From Ophioderma brevispina (taxonomy: Eukaryota > Echinodermata > Ophiuroidea > Amphilepidida > Ophiodermatidae): DNA of 64,000 nucleotides. A program made the position numbers and the translations under genes. Shown here piece after piece: positions 10,105-22,003 of this stretch. The notes below the pieces were generated by a model, which saw only the letters and a list, made by a program, of their open reading frames with translations, searched no databases and was not told the DNA's origin. Every line of letters begins with the position of its first letter. Position 1 is the stretch's first letter. The stretch spans positions 18,067-82,066 of the forward strand of contig JAMKCH010019751.1 of NCBI GenBank assembly GCA_023653785.1, written 5' to 3'.

Positions 10105-12104
10105 TCAATACTTTATATTCCTAGAATAGCCTGAATAGATTGTAATAGTTTTAATAAATAAAACTTTCTTATTTCTTTATGTTAAGGAAACATTTTGGCA
10201 AATGCTATAACAGGTTTCTTCGGCTCTTTTTTTGAAACCTTATTTGGTTAAAAAACTTATATGAACATAAACTTATTAAGTGCCATGAATCCATCCCTCT
10301 CACATGCAGAAAACAAATGTTTTACATTAAAAGCACAATGACAAGAGATACACTTTGAATGACAAGAGATACACTGATGAATGTTCATCACCGGTCCATG
10401 TAGCAATTACAACTTGAGAGCTTGCTTAAACAATTTCAGTTTTGCCAAGCAAAAAACCACACACACAAATACAACTTTCTGTTTACAATTGACATACAAA
10501 CTCAATCCCATTGAACTACAAGACTCATTGCAATAGCCAACGAAAACAGATTAATTTAAAAAAATCTTTTGGGGGCAGATCTAAATACAATTATGGATAG
10601 CCTTATTTTGGTTGATAAAAAAATTTTAATGGTTTTTAAAATATAGGACCGTTATACTTTTTTCATATTCCAAATTGATTCCACTCTCATAAGTAGGAAA
10701 TATTACCAGTTTTACAACCACACATCTCAGAACCTTATACAGTTCCATGGCGCTATTTTCCGGCTATCTCACATATGGAGGCGTTTCAGCAGCCGTTGAA
10801 TTATTATCGGGATCCCGATATCAATCGTCGCCCACAATCACATACTGTCTTATCGGACGAATGCCGTGTCAAGAAAATCGCCATTGAAATTCTAACCGTA
10901 GATTTCATGTTTGTACTATGGAAGTAAACATTACAATTTGTACTTTTTAATTTTGCATGATAAGAAAATATTCTGAAGTTTAATTTTAACCTGCTGAGTT
11001 GTTGAAATGTGCAATCTGTATTCTGGATGATAAAGCTACAAGTCATAAGTCTGTATGTGAAAGCGCACAAAAAGTCTATTTCACATATGACGCTAAATTT
11101 CATGTTATATTTCAATGCGGTTCAGATAGATCTCTACTCTAATGTGAAAACCCGCCATGTCACCCACAAGGTATATAAGACGCGCAACTATATCTGTATG
11201 TGAAAAACGTAACGATCTGCTTGATACGAACAGCGTTATAATTATACCCTATTGAAATTTACGTGTTAAATGAAAACATACGACAGTAGTGAAATCACGA
11301 AATGCATTTTTTGAGCTTATTGATCAAAATTCTTAATTTTATATCTCCTTAAGTATTGTCACTATAGATTTGCAACTTTGTGCAGGTATGACCATAACAT
11401 AGAAGTCAATGAAAAAGATCTCAAAAAAGTAAAAATGTCAGATCAGAACAGTAGGTGATGGGGCGACGATAATCAGAAATTAGCGAGTTTTTATGACTCG
11501 CTCTACGACTATACGTAAAAATGATCTGATTGAATTCAGGAATATAGTGTGGGTATTATAGGTTGCTTTGTGTTGTATTTTATGTTGGCTGGGGCCACCG
11601 GGGCACCAAGGGAGACAATGCCAATGCATTGATTGGTTGACCCAGGTAAAATAAGAATAAAATATAAATTGGTGTGAGCATATTGACTCAGTGATTACGT
11701 GGTATTGAATATGTTAATACGTCACAATGAATATTTTAATGAGACCAAACTGAAAAATTTCAACTTTGAGTGAACAAGAGATGAATTTGTTTTTTTGTGG
11801 CCATTTTTATGTGTTGTTTTTTTTAATTTCAATAGAGATGACCATAAAATATACTCGTTTAACTAGAGATTTGAAAAAAAGGTTTTTATTTGCCCACCCC
11901 TACCAATTATTATTTTCCCTCAAAATCTATTTTTACAAAATGGAATTTACCAAGCCAAAGTTTGATTTTACTTAGAATACAAGAAAGACTTGGATGGAGT
12001 TTTTAGCAGCACGCATAGAACGATCCATTTGATGGACACAAAGTTAAGTTACCAGTTTCAATAGTTCAAGGGGAGGCCATTTAACGATATGAAGTTTTCA
12101 TCTT
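10105..12104. other. No gene seen
   Basis: AT-rich DNA. Frames of up to 103 codons (10804-11115, minus) lack recognisable motifs. GTATGTGAAA and TCACATA words are frequent around 10770-11210 but form no ordered array. Confidence 0.4.
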
Positions 12105-12412
12105 GGATAGATTGGTCTTACTCCAAAACCCCATCTGTAAAGTTTCGCCCACCGATATTTCAAACCGTTTGATGCGAGAGCTAAAAATGTATTTTGTAAG
12201 CACCATAGAGTACTGTGTAAAATTAATATTGGCGACCAAAATGGGGCACATTTTCACTCATAACTTCCAACCAAACATCCTTTGGCCCTAAATTTCACAG
12301 GGTAAAATGAGAAAAATAGTAGCTCTTCTAATACCAAAATGTGACCCACTTCCGGTAAACTGGGGATTCTGGGGACGAGGTATTACTGATCGGGCCATGG
12401 CCTTAAGGTGAT
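12105..12412 (+). repeat. Detached copy of the array's LINE-linked segment
   Basis: This stretch matches, in reverse complement, the part of array copy C just downstream of its reverse-transcriptase segment (about 36720-37020). Shared words in the same order are CATAGAGT.CTGTGT, AAATTAATAT, CTCATAACTTCCAACCAAAC, GAGAAAAATAG, ATACCAAAATGT, TTCTGGGGA and ATCGGGCCATGG. It shows that this segment is dispersed outside the array. No open reading frame is maintained. Confidence 0.6.
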
Positions 12413-12430
12413 AAAAGAATACATTATTAG

Positions 12431-12621
12431 AGGTTAATGTCTGCATATTTTAGCTCAAGTGCATTTGCAAAAATCAATGCACCACGCGCCAGTTTGACGA
12501 CGAATAATGGTGCACCCCACAGGGGGGCGCTGCATATGAGTCTGGTCCAAACGTCAAACTGACCGCAAGTGCATTGATTTTTGCCACTGCACGTAAACTA
12601 AAAATATGCAGACATTAACCT
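12431..12621. mobile_element. Foldback MITE, 191 bp
   Basis: AGGTTAATGTCTGCATATTTT at the left end is repeated inverted at the right end (AAATATGCAGACATTAACCT). The inner blocks GCAAAAATCAATGCAC and CAGTTTGACG are likewise mirrored. The loop carries CCACAGGGGGGCGCTGC. There is no coding capacity, and the target duplication is not resolved. Confidence 0.75.
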
Positions 12622-13029
12622 AATGTCCTAAACGTTATTACATCAGACGTCATGGAAATTTCAATGCAGTCGTAGTAATGCGTTTCTAAGGGAAAAGAGG
12701 AACACACCCTCCCATAAAATGATCAAAAATTCTATGTCGCGAGTAAACGTTTCTAAACATATTGCGTATACTTATTAACATACGTACCGTCCTCCATGAC
12801 AAATACAATGCATTATTTTGTCCAATCATATTCGTCTTTTATAATTAAAGTTTAGGAAATAGTATCCATACCTGAATAATAAATCAGATCCTCATCATTT
12901 GTATGTGGGCATTGGGAGGGTTTCCATGGTATCCGTTAGTTGGGTGTTATAGACTTGGGGGTCTCTTGGAATATTTGTATTGTCCACACACTCAGTCCAC
13001 CACGCACATATATTACGATTCACCCACCA
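12622..13029. other. No gene seen
   Basis: AT-rich sequence without recognisable structure. Confidence 0.4.
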
Positions 13030-13218
13030 CTAAGGCAACAACGTTCCATGAGAATATTGCTGGGCAAGCTTTAAATGTACTTCTCCTGTTATGACATCAA
13101 AAAGCTCAACCATTTTGTGCCTCGGTACCTTTCCCAAATTATTCGCCTGTAGCAGACACCTGCTTTCTTCCGCCAATGAAATCACACGATCTGATTTTTT
13201 AGGGATTGCAACAGCCAT
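13030..13218 (-). CDS. Candidate first exon of an unrecognised protein
   Basis: The minus-strand frame starts at ATG (13218) with MAVAIPKKSDRVISLAEESR and continues LLQANNLGKVPRHKMVELFDV. The residue balance is far more protein-like than other frames in the area: charged residues alternate with leucine and valine, with no low complexity. Possible donors are AAG/GTACCG inside the frame and GAA/GTACAT after ITGE; neither is strong. No second exon could be found downstream on the minus strand. I do not recognise the family. It may be a genuine exon, an exon of a decayed gene, or chance. Confidence 0.28.
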   Translation of the reverse strand: MAVAIPKKSDRVISLAEESRCLLQANNLGKVPRHKMVELFDVITGEVHLKLAQQYSHGTLLP

Positions 13219-13289
13219 AATCTGACGAGTGTGAAGCTAATTGTGGTAGATTGCTCGTGAAAATATTTTGATTGCAATATTTCTTCGTC

Positions 13290-13480
13290 AACTACCTTTA
13301 ATGTAGTATTGGTGCTTATGAAATCTGTTTCGCAAAATATCAGGTCCTATATCTAGGAGCGTGATATTTTGCGAAACAGATTTTGTTGGTATTTCCACAG
13401 AAATATTTGATGTTTTGACTTGTTCAATGTTCTATTCGTCAAATACCTCTTCATTAAACGATTGTTCCAGATGCGATCCA
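13290..13480. repeat. Hairpin repeat, copy 1
   Basis: AAATCTGTTTCGCAAAATATC (13321 on) and GATATTTTGCGAAACAGATTT form a nearly perfect palindrome around AGGTCCTATATCTAGGAGCG. It is followed by AGAAATATTTGATGTTTTGA and CTTGTTCAATG, which recur after the second hairpin at 14583. Confidence 0.65.
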
Positions 13481-13839
13481 GGAAGACATACCCCCGGGGG
13501 GCAAACTGACGGACGAAACTTTTGGCGCCGGCCCCTGTGGAATGGAATGAAAAATGGCCACCCATTCCACGTTCTTCTTTGATATATGCATAACATCCAT
13601 AGAAATAAAGTTTATTGCAGCGAGCCGGAAATTTTAAATTGTGTCGGCAATTTGACAGTTTTGTCGGCACCCCCCCCCCCAGTGGCGGATTAGAGTCAGC
13701 AGTGTTAGCAGCTGTGACAGGGGCCCCTAAAATATGCTCTCTGCCCCCCCCAGACAACCATAGTCGCACTAAAGGGGACATTCATTCTTTCGAAGCTTTC
13801 TGCTTGCCGCCCCTTTATTTTGTTTCTATATCCCCGTTC
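13481..13839. other. C-rich interval with partial hAT-like end
   Basis: An 11-C run (13670-13680) abuts CAGTGGCGGATTAGAG, a typical hAT-MITE terminus. A second C block lies near 13743. The opposite end was not identified, so a complete element is not claimed. Confidence 0.35.
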
Positions 13840-14530
13840 TTGCCAGTTTCAGGTGCTGTTTTCGCGCCCTTTCCTTATTTTAGCCCTTTCCTTTGTTTTT
13901 GTTTTGCTGTTTTGACGACCTTATTATTCCCCGTAAACTTCAATTCTTGATATCTTTGCATCTTTTCCTTTACACTATTTCAACCGCTTTCGTTTCCAGT
14001 TGTGACGCAATTTTTTTAGGTAGATCCAAATTCCTTTGCTATTTTAGCACACCTTTAATTCCTTACTTTTTCTCAACCATTGTCTTGTTAGCGCCCTCCC
14101 TTCTTTTTTTACCGTTTCTTTCTTTGTATCATTGCTTGCACTTTTTTAATTTTTTTAGTTCACTTTTCTTTCAACTAATTTCACCACCCTTCTTTTATCG
14201 CTATTATTTTGCTTTTTGGGCCACCCATTCCCTACTATTTTTAAAACGTTCTCTTTCGCATTTTTACTTAGCTTCACTTAACAGATTCTTCCCTTTTCGG
14301 AATAATTCTTTTCTATATCTTTCCCCTTTGGCCCCTTAACCCTTCTTTTTACTGTTTCTTTTCTTTACGCCCATTCCATATATAATGTTCTTTCGTGTCC
14401 TGTCAACTTTCCTTCCATTCCCCCTTCCTTTCCCTTTTCTCTCCTTCCCTTCTTTTTCACTCTTCCTTCTTTTTTGGTGCCCCTTTTGGCTACCCGCGTG
14501 GCACGCGCGCCCCTTTGCCCCCAGTATACC
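13840..14530 (+). repeat. Pyrimidine-rich low-complexity tract
   Basis: Long blocks of TTTCTTTCCC, CCCTTTCC and TTCTTTTT dominate. The 148- and 111-codon frames here are rich in F, L, S and P purely because the strand is T/C-rich, so they are not annotated as genes. Confidence 0.65.
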
Positions 14531-14554
14531 CACTGTTGTTTTGAAATGAGGGAG

Positions 14555-14740
14555 GTTGAATGTGTGTATTTAGTGCTTGATGAAATCTGTTTTTTCGTCG
14601 CAAAATATCAGGTCCTATATAGAGGGTGATATTTTGCGAAACCAGATTTTGGGCTTAAATTTTCACTGAAATATTTGATGTTTTTGACTTGTTAATGGCT
14701 TTCTTCTTCGATGAATACCCTGTCATTTTTTTTTAAAAGA
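14555..14740. repeat. Hairpin repeat, copy 2
   Basis: CGCAAAATATCAGGTCCTAT and GTGATATTTTGCGAAACCAG repeat the hairpin of copy 1 in the same orientation, followed by GAAATATTTGATGTTTTTGA and CTTGTTAATG. A third, one-armed version (CGTTTCGCAAAATATCATAC) lies at about 14917-14936. Confidence 0.65.
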
Positions 14741-15125
14741 ACGAAAAAAAAAAAAAATTGTTTGCATGAGGTACAGTTGGTATAGTGCTTATGAAATCTT
14801 GTTTAGGCAAAATAGACATTAGTTGCAATTCACACTTGCATCCTGCCCCGTTTTTAACAATTTTTCCTAAATTACCCCTCTTCCCCACTTAAAATCTGTT
14901 TTGTTTTGTTTCGTTTCGCAAAATATCATACGCCGTATAACCTCAACCTAATCGAACCACTTCATATTAATGAATCGTTGAGATCCAAGATGGTGCCAAA
15001 CGGACCTTTGGGACAGTATGGATTTTGGAACATAACAATCTTCAGATGTCGAAGAGATATAAAGAATCATGTTAGAATTTATTTTTAGGGGGGCCTTGGA
15101 ACCCATGTAAATCTGCTCGACAAGT
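14741..15125. other. Hairpin-repeat debris, no gene
   Basis: Contains GTGCTTATGAAATCTTGTTT and a one-armed copy of the hairpin word. Nothing else could be supported. Confidence 0.4.
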
Positions 15126-15561
15126 GGCCTGGTATTCTGAAAGGGAGACTAACGGGTGTGTTGAGATCCCTGGGGTTAAACCATGCTTAGTCCTACCATG
15201 AGTTGACCTTTTTTCCTTCCAACATACTCTTAATGTGTTGCAAGGTAAGAACATTCCTCATGGATGGGGTCCATGAGGAATTTTCTCACCCTTACATTAA
15301 CTTCATAGTATTCTGAAAATGAACAAGGGTTCATCCTTCATGTAAGACCTGCATGTAATTAGCCTGCATGAAATCGTTTCTATAAAGGATCAAAGGATTA
15401 AAGGATTGACAAAGCTTTTATTCAGTAAAAGAGTCTTTAACTCAGTCTAACTCATGTATATCTTACACCAAGAACACATGAAAAAAGGTCCACTCTTGTA
15501 GGACTAACCCTTGTTTTAAACCCAGTCTAATTTAGTCTCCCTTACCACAGATAACCAGCCT
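15126..15561. mobile_element. Long-TIR element, family member 1
   Basis: The left arm starts GGCCTGGTATTCTGAAAGG and contains GGGAGACTAA, GGTTAAACCATG and TTAGTCCTACCATGAGT. The right arm (about 15470-15561) is its reverse complement, with ACTCTTGTAGGACTAA, CCCTTGTTTTAAACCCAG, TTAGTCTCCC and ATAACCAGCCT. The same arms bound the element at 50046-50923, so this is a family with at least two members here. The short interior has no transposase. Confidence 0.65.
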
Positions 15562-15739
15562 ATAGGACTAACCAGAATATCCAAAATTTTGGGCATAACT
15601 ACATTAATACCTTTTGCACCTATTCTATATCATATGCTTTAGTTTGTTAAAAGCCACAGTAAGCGCAAAGAGTATTGAATGTAATTCACTAACGGTTCCC
15701 CGGGCTTTCGGCTCACCTGCTTAATGAGCCTTGGATTTT
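15562..15739. other. Unannotated DNA
   Basis: No structure seen. Confidence 0.4.
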
Positions 15740-16275
15740 GTGGTTCCTTTGTGACCTTGAACGACCCCTGATGACCTTGTCATGACCTTAGATTGATTGG
15801 AATCTACAATCAACCCCACCCTTCCAAAGTTCATGTCCATACACCAATGTTTACCCCCATTTGACCGTGAATGACCCTATACCTTGTTGAGACCTCAAAA
15901 TTATTCGGCATCAAAATCGACCGAGCTTTCATGTCTCATATACCAACGTTTACCATTGTGACCTCCTTTGACCTTGAATACCCCTGATGACCCTTGATCC
16001 ACACCATAAACCCGGTTTTGGTAAGGTCAAGGGGCACCACCCCACCCAAGTTTCATGAACGTGCGACCCTCGCTCTCGAGAAAATAGATGCGGTCCATTT
16101 GACCCCTTTTGAACTTGAATGACCCAGGATGACATGTGATACACTAATCAATACAAACGCGGTCTTCGTTCGGTCAAGGGGCCACCCACCCACCAAGTTT
16201 CGGGAAGGTAGACCCTCGGTCGACGCGGTCAGAAAGATAGACACACTGACAGACCACCGGTATTAATATATAGAT
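15740..16275. repeat. GACCTTGAATGACC-type tandem repeat
   Basis: About three diverged units (starting near 15752, 15950 and 16108) share TTTGACC.TGAA.ACCC, ATGACC.TGATCCAC-like words, GGTCAAGGGGC.ACCACC and ACCAAGTTTC..GAA followed by CGACCCTCG. The block ends in GACAGACCACCGGTATTAATATATAG. Frames across it are repeat-derived. Confidence 0.55.
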
Positions 16276-17950
16276 GCCATCCATTGTCTTTTCATAACCT
16301 ATTGAGAACGGCTTGGTTTGTGGATAGCCCTCTTTATATGAAATAAATAGTGCAAGCCATATTAACCAAAGGACCTTTTGATGTGGCTATCTGAGTAACA
16401 ATCATTTGAGTGGAGCGGTTTGGACTGCCAAAAATTGGCGACAACAACCCTCCATCGGTGTACAACAAAACGCAACCACTGCTATTCAAAAGATAGTATT
16501 AAATAATTTTTAAAACGGATGATTGCGGTCAAAAACTTGGTGGCAGGGTTGTTTTGTGGTAAAAATCACGCTTTTGAGCTAAAAACTTAAGAAAATCAAG
16601 ATTAATTTCTATTAGCCAAAACCAAGTTTAATCTTGATGCAATACTATCCAATTTCTGACAGTTATATCTAGATTTCTGTTTTAGACAATATATAAAGGG
16701 TCTAGAATTTATTTTAGCCCCAAAATTTTTTTTTTTTTCCCCCCCAAACCTTTTTTCCTTAAAAAAACACCTTTTTATCACATGTCAACCACACAACGCA
16801 TATGACCTGCTGAACCCTTCATGCAATGATAAACCTCTCTCAATAACAAAAAGGATACATAAAAATATAAGATTGTAATATTTCGCCTAATTGCAGCCCC
16901 CAAAATGCCTTTTCGGGCCTAGAATCTCATCCCTGACACCAAATATTTCAACCACAACCATCATTTTTTAAATCTCATATTTATCCTTCAAAATAGAGGG
17001 TGGTTGTGTTTGTGTTGTACGAGGGGAGGGTGAAACTCGAAAAAACTAGAGCACTTTTCAGAGGCTCGGGCGCCGCTCCGGTATTGTGAATTACTGAAAT
17101 GTGCTCAATGATTTCCTCTAACATGGATGAAACCACATAGACTAAATATGCTCATACATATGCATCATGTACATGTCTAATTCACTTCCCATCACAGGTT
17201 TTTAGAAATTCAAATACCAACCTACCTACCATGGCAAACTTGGCATTCTGTCAATCTCCGGTGAGAAGAACATCCTTTCGGGGGCATGGTCGCAAGCATA
17301 CAGGGGTATTGTAAGAGGGGCAACTTTCCTGCTTCGGAGGCAGATTTTCCCAGTGGAGGTGGCTTATTTGAGGCAAATTCCCATGTTGCAGGTGAAAAAT
17401 TTCCTGGTGAGCAGGCAAAAAAGGGCCACTGCTTTAGCAGAGTTTCAAGCTTTTTTTTATCCCGGTCAAAGCTCTCGTGGTGGACCCCCCCCCCCCAAAC
17501 TCTCCCACCTATTACGAGTACGTTCCAGTTGGTCATAATAAATTCTTAATTTGTTCGGATCATCTCTTTTTCTATAATTTTTGACTGACTACAGCAAGAA
17601 TGGCCACATGAGGATTCTTGGTGTATTCATCGATGGCAAATGTAGAAAGTCAAATTTGGAATTAGAGGTCAAACGATACCAACTACTTCTTCCTTAAATC
17701 GCGGAATGAGCACTCATAATAAACAACTAAATAAATTCTTGTGAACGCAACGGTCATAGCTGCTCGTAAACATAACTTTCCTTGTGAAGTGTATGTAAGG
17801 TTTATACATGTACTGATTCTTACTGATGGTAAAACAGCTCATGCTCTTTTACACGGATCGCCCTTGATCTATATTGATGCACGAAGCCTACAGCTAGGGA
17901 TTTGTGACGTTACACAAGAAGTGGGTGCACAGCAGAGATTAAATTTTCTC
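16276..17950. other. No gene seen
   Basis: AT-rich DNA with a T/C run near 16728 and a 12-C run at 17485-17496. The overlapping frames at 17222-17549 show no recognisable motif. Confidence 0.4.
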
Positions 17951-18200
17951 CAGGGGCGGCAGACCCTTTTCTTGTGTGGGGCGTGAGGGTGATTTTGTTT
18001 TTTTGGGGGGAAAAGAGAATTTTTTTGGGGAATAGAAATTTGCGAGATTTTAAGCCTGGCAATATTTGTCCAGACAGATCGTGATTTTCTAAATATGGCG
18101 ATTTTTTGGCCAAAATCACTGATTTTTTCCCAAAAATCTGTATAATTTTTCTTTCGGCCAGGAGGAAAAACTGGGGGGCAAGAAGAATTTGGGGCCATTC
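17951..18200. mobile_element. G-rich hAT-like MITE fragment
   Basis: Begins CAGGGGCGGCAGACCC and carries TGGCCAAAATCACTGATTTT and TTGGGGGGAAAAGAG. It is the reverse-complement counterpart of the ATCAGCGATTTTGGGCAAAA and TTTGCCCCCCC sequence in the element at 60193-60614. The right terminus is unclear. Confidence 0.4.
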
Positions 18201-18854
18201 TCTAGAAAGACGTGTTAAACTCGAATTTGAAGAAAATCATATTTGCCGCAATGAATGAAATTTCATAAAATTTACACAAGAGGTAGTTAGGTGAATATAT
18301 AATTCAAATCAGTTGTCAAAAACTGTGTCACCATCGATTATTTGGTTTTATGTTGGTTTTGTCATAATAAATGAGACCTTCAAACAGCTGTGTGATGTGA
18401 GTGACATACTGTCTTTTCTCTCCCACTACAACACACAATAACATCCACATATTGTTCTTTTTATGCTTTCTTTTGAGTCCTTGATGCTGACTCAATCTAT
18501 ACTGCTGAAGCAATTAAGTCTCTAAGTCTTTTGTCTTGCTTCAATGATCATTATTGTCTAGAAAGTCTTGAAGCTTGCTGTCTGTATAGTTGCACCATTT
18601 AACCACCTGTAACAGGTCTTCTTGAAGGATATTGCTTCCGGGTCATAGGGTCATGATACACCCACTTAATTACTTCTTGCAGAATGGTAATTTTAGCTTG
18701 ACAATATTCTACGCACCAAGCAACGAGGAATGCTGTTAGAAAAAAAATGAAAAACAATGAGACATTAAAAAATGGACAGCTCTGCATATGTCTCCCTCGT
18801 TTCAAAGCTATATTTATTCATATAAATATTATTGACTATAAAGTTAACAGTAAA
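18201..18854. other. No gene seen
   Basis: AT-rich DNA with no repeat structure or recognisable frame. Confidence 0.4.
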
Positions 18855-18912
18855 AAAAATACATCGTCGCCTTGGACCGCTTGTGTCGCCTGCCCGTCGC
18901 GGTTTGTGAATA
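18855..18912 (+). repeat. Dispersed GC-rich box, copy 1
   Basis: An A run, then ACATCGTCGCCTTGGACCGC, then GTGTCGCCTGCCCGTCGCGG. The same ordered words occur at 38478-38527 (ACATCGGGTCCCCGGACCGC, then GTGTCGTCTGCCGTCGCGG). It is probably the terminus of a dispersed element. Confidence 0.55.
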
Positions 18913-18924
18913 TAGGGCTATCTA

Positions 18925-19330
18925 CTGACCTTTGACCTTGATTATGTGACTTTGGAACCGCATAAACAAATAGCGGGATTGCATGTAAACGCATAAACCA
19001 AGTTTGGTTCCAAATGAACTTCAACTTTCAATAAGGTCAATTTACATTCTTACCAAACTTGACCTACAATGACCTTTGACCTTGTATGTGACCTTTGACC
19101 TCAGTAAACAAATGAGGGATCCCATATGTTGCACCTGACTCAAGTTTGGTTGCCAATTGAACTTCAACTTTTCAAATGAGGTTTAATTTTACATTTTCAG
19201 CTTATTTTACAACTTGACCTCACGTGACTTTGACCTCAGTATGTGACCTTTGCCTCATCAGCAGATAGGGAGGGTCTGTTGACCTGTGACCCAAGTTTGG
19301 TTTAAATCCATCAAAGTATGTGGATATTAC
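18925..19330. repeat. TGACCTTTGACC tandem repeat, three units
   Basis: Units of about 130 bases (near 18925, 19060 and 19200) repeat TTTGACCT...ATGTGAC.TTTG, AAACAAAT or GCAGATAGGGAGG, CAAGTTTGGTT and, in the first two, GAACTTCAACTTT. Divergence between units is substantial. Confidence 0.6.
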
Positions 19331-22003
19331 CGGCAAAAGTTAACCCTTTTTCACATCAACCGACATCAACATACATTTAACAACAAAAAGACATCAACAA
19401 CGGACAATCAACAACAAAACAGTGGACAAATTGATCCTATGTTGTCTTTCTGCCTTAAGGGAGACAGACGACACAATGATGCCTTTATTTTTTTCAGTCT
19501 CCTGTAAGGGTAACTCAAGTTAAACGCACTGCATGAAAGCCTTGCAATGATATTCTAAAGATGTCAAGCCCCTTTTACAGAATTGACCTTAGTAATGGAA
19601 GTAGGCATTGTTTGTTGTGCCAGTTCATGGGACCCCCCATTGTGAGAAAGAAACAACTAATGAGATTACAGGGAACACTGGAGTGTTCACAGTCTATGGT
19701 GAATGCTTTCGGTCATATCTCCAAAATAGCAATGTACGTAGGACCAGGTAAAAGTACGCATTTTTAGAAAGTAAATGATACAATCTACAACAATCGCAAA
19801 GAATTTGGGTAATAAACTTTGGAAGGAAATTCAACAAAAATGGTGACTTGTTTGCATTTCTGTGTGAAAAAATAATTCCTTGTAATTCATATTTAAAATT
19901 TCATTTTGATGATTTTTCACCTCCTAAGGGAGACAAATCTCCACTGGAAATCTAATTTCTTTAAAATTTTTAATTACCCTTAAATCGGTCGAATTGCAAT
20001 GAGATGCTATCAAGTTGCGCCTATTGCGTGTAATTGCACGTACGTCGGACGTCAAGAAGCTATTTATTTTATCGAATGCCATCCTTTGCACTTTGCGGCC
20101 GCTTCTGCATCCTTCTCCGCCTCAGAACACCCATTGCTGTCTAATGCACTAGGCCATTTTCTCCCCTGAGGATATTGCAAAACAAATTGCATTCTATTTT
20201 AAAAAAAAATTTCCTTCAATTCTTAGGGACACCTGGGATGTAAATCCTCTTGTTGGAACTTTAATAGCAACAATTTAACTGGTGAAAAATAGACAAATTC
20301 ATTTTAATGATTTTTTTTTTAGGTATTCGCATTAAAACCAAATTTCTGCCAATGATTGTGGATTCCTTCCATCAATTACTGTTTAATATGTAACATAAAG
20401 AACCAACCAACTTTATGTGATTGTGATCGACTCTCTAAAATTTAATGTGAGCTGAATTTGCAATATAAACAACTTACATCTGCAATTTCAGGCCTTTTAG
20501 GTGCAAAATTTCATATATTACAACCACTTTGTTGATGAAGGATCCTGTCCCCTGTACCTTGTAGAAATTGTCTTTTAATGTTTCCATAGTCAACTTTCTT
20601 CACTGATGAACACCTAATTGGTCAGCCAGTTCATATACATTATGCAGTTGCTTGGGGGTTATCCTGGGTTTCTAAAAAAAATAAAATTTTTATTTACTAA
20701 GGTTTGAAAATTGCATTCCCTGCAGTAGAACAGATCCTAGAAAATAATGAAAATGTATCCATTCTCAATGATCAAATTTAGGCACACTATTCTGCACTCA
20801 GCATGATTTTTTTTTTTAAAATATGGCCATGAGAAAGAAATGAGACAAAAAACCATACAACAATATTAAAGTCTGACTCTATGAAAGGTCCAGCAATTTC
20901 TTTCTAAATCCCAACCATCAATGCATTGGCAGCTTTCACATGTCTTTACATTGTCCTCACCACAATACCAAACTTGGCATGTAGGCAAAGCTGACAATAG
21001 CTCAAAGGCAATGGTAGTGAGACATGGAAACTCAGCTGCACCTTTGTCTGTGGTGCTATGTACTAGCCTCCCTGAGATGGAATTGGTGTATCATAGCCGA
21101 TGAGTGACCTGGCATACAAAAGATATTCACACGTTTGGGTCAATTTACAATAAAAGGCAAATTATTTTAAAAGATTGTTCCTCCCCCCAATTTTTCAAAA
21201 AAATGAGATTTTTACAAATGGTTTGCGGCATTGGGTACTGGCTACTATACTTGGTGACTTGTTTAAAAGCTCGAAAACGTCTATGTGGTCGCAATGAAGA
21301 AATTTTGTAATTAGAATAATATCGGAGTTCTCCGAGAATTAATTTAAACCGCTGCTGGAAATGGCCTTCGAATATGAAATTGGGCAAGGAAATAGCGCAT
21401 GTACGTAAATTTACCGGAGATTTTATTCGCTCATCCTTACATTTGTTTTATAGGTTCAGGAAAGTCCAGTTAAAGGTCATTGTTCTGAGGTGGCACTATT
21501 TCATCATGGATGGACGTAACTTAGCATTTCCACTCCGCCGCTAAGTAAATCTGGGATCAACCCACTTTTTATGACAAAATCGCTTATTTTAGTCAATACG
21601 CATTTTTGAGGCATTTCGTTCGCAGGTGTAGTTTCCTAACACAACCAACATAACTGTGCAAAAATAAGTCGAATTTTGAAAATTGCGGGCTCTTAAAAAA
21701 AATGTTGTGTTATGCTTTAAGGAGACCCTACAGCAGACATCTTTTTGCCCCTTATGCGAGACGGAAAAAAAAAAAAGAAAATCCTGTTTTAATGGCTAAG
21801 CGGACCTTTGGAGTAGTGTTTGGTCGGTCGGTGACTATTTTTTTTTTTTATTTTCCTTTTTTTTTCTTGTCTGGAGGTCAAAATTGGCTTATAAAATAGG
21901 GGGCCCCAAACTCAACCATCCGAAAAACTCAAGAGAAAAACTGAAAACCATTTTAACAAATTTTTCTTGTAAAAAAAAATTAGGCCAAATTTACAATTTT
22001 TGT
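19331..22003. other. No gene seen
   Basis: AT-rich DNA with A/T runs. A 45-base stretch near 20228 (GGGACACCTGGGATGTAAAT) resembles 25983-26020 just outside array copy A. No frame here is recognisable. Confidence 0.4.

Noticed and set aside
13893..14339. 148-codon plus-strand frame
   Set aside because: Produced by the pyrimidine-rich tract: almost entirely F, L, S and P, typical low-complexity artefact.
15740..19330. CRISPR-like or satellite array in the GACCTT repeats
   Set aside because: Units are few, diverged and unevenly spaced, with no constant repeat and spacer pattern. The genome is clearly eukaryotic.
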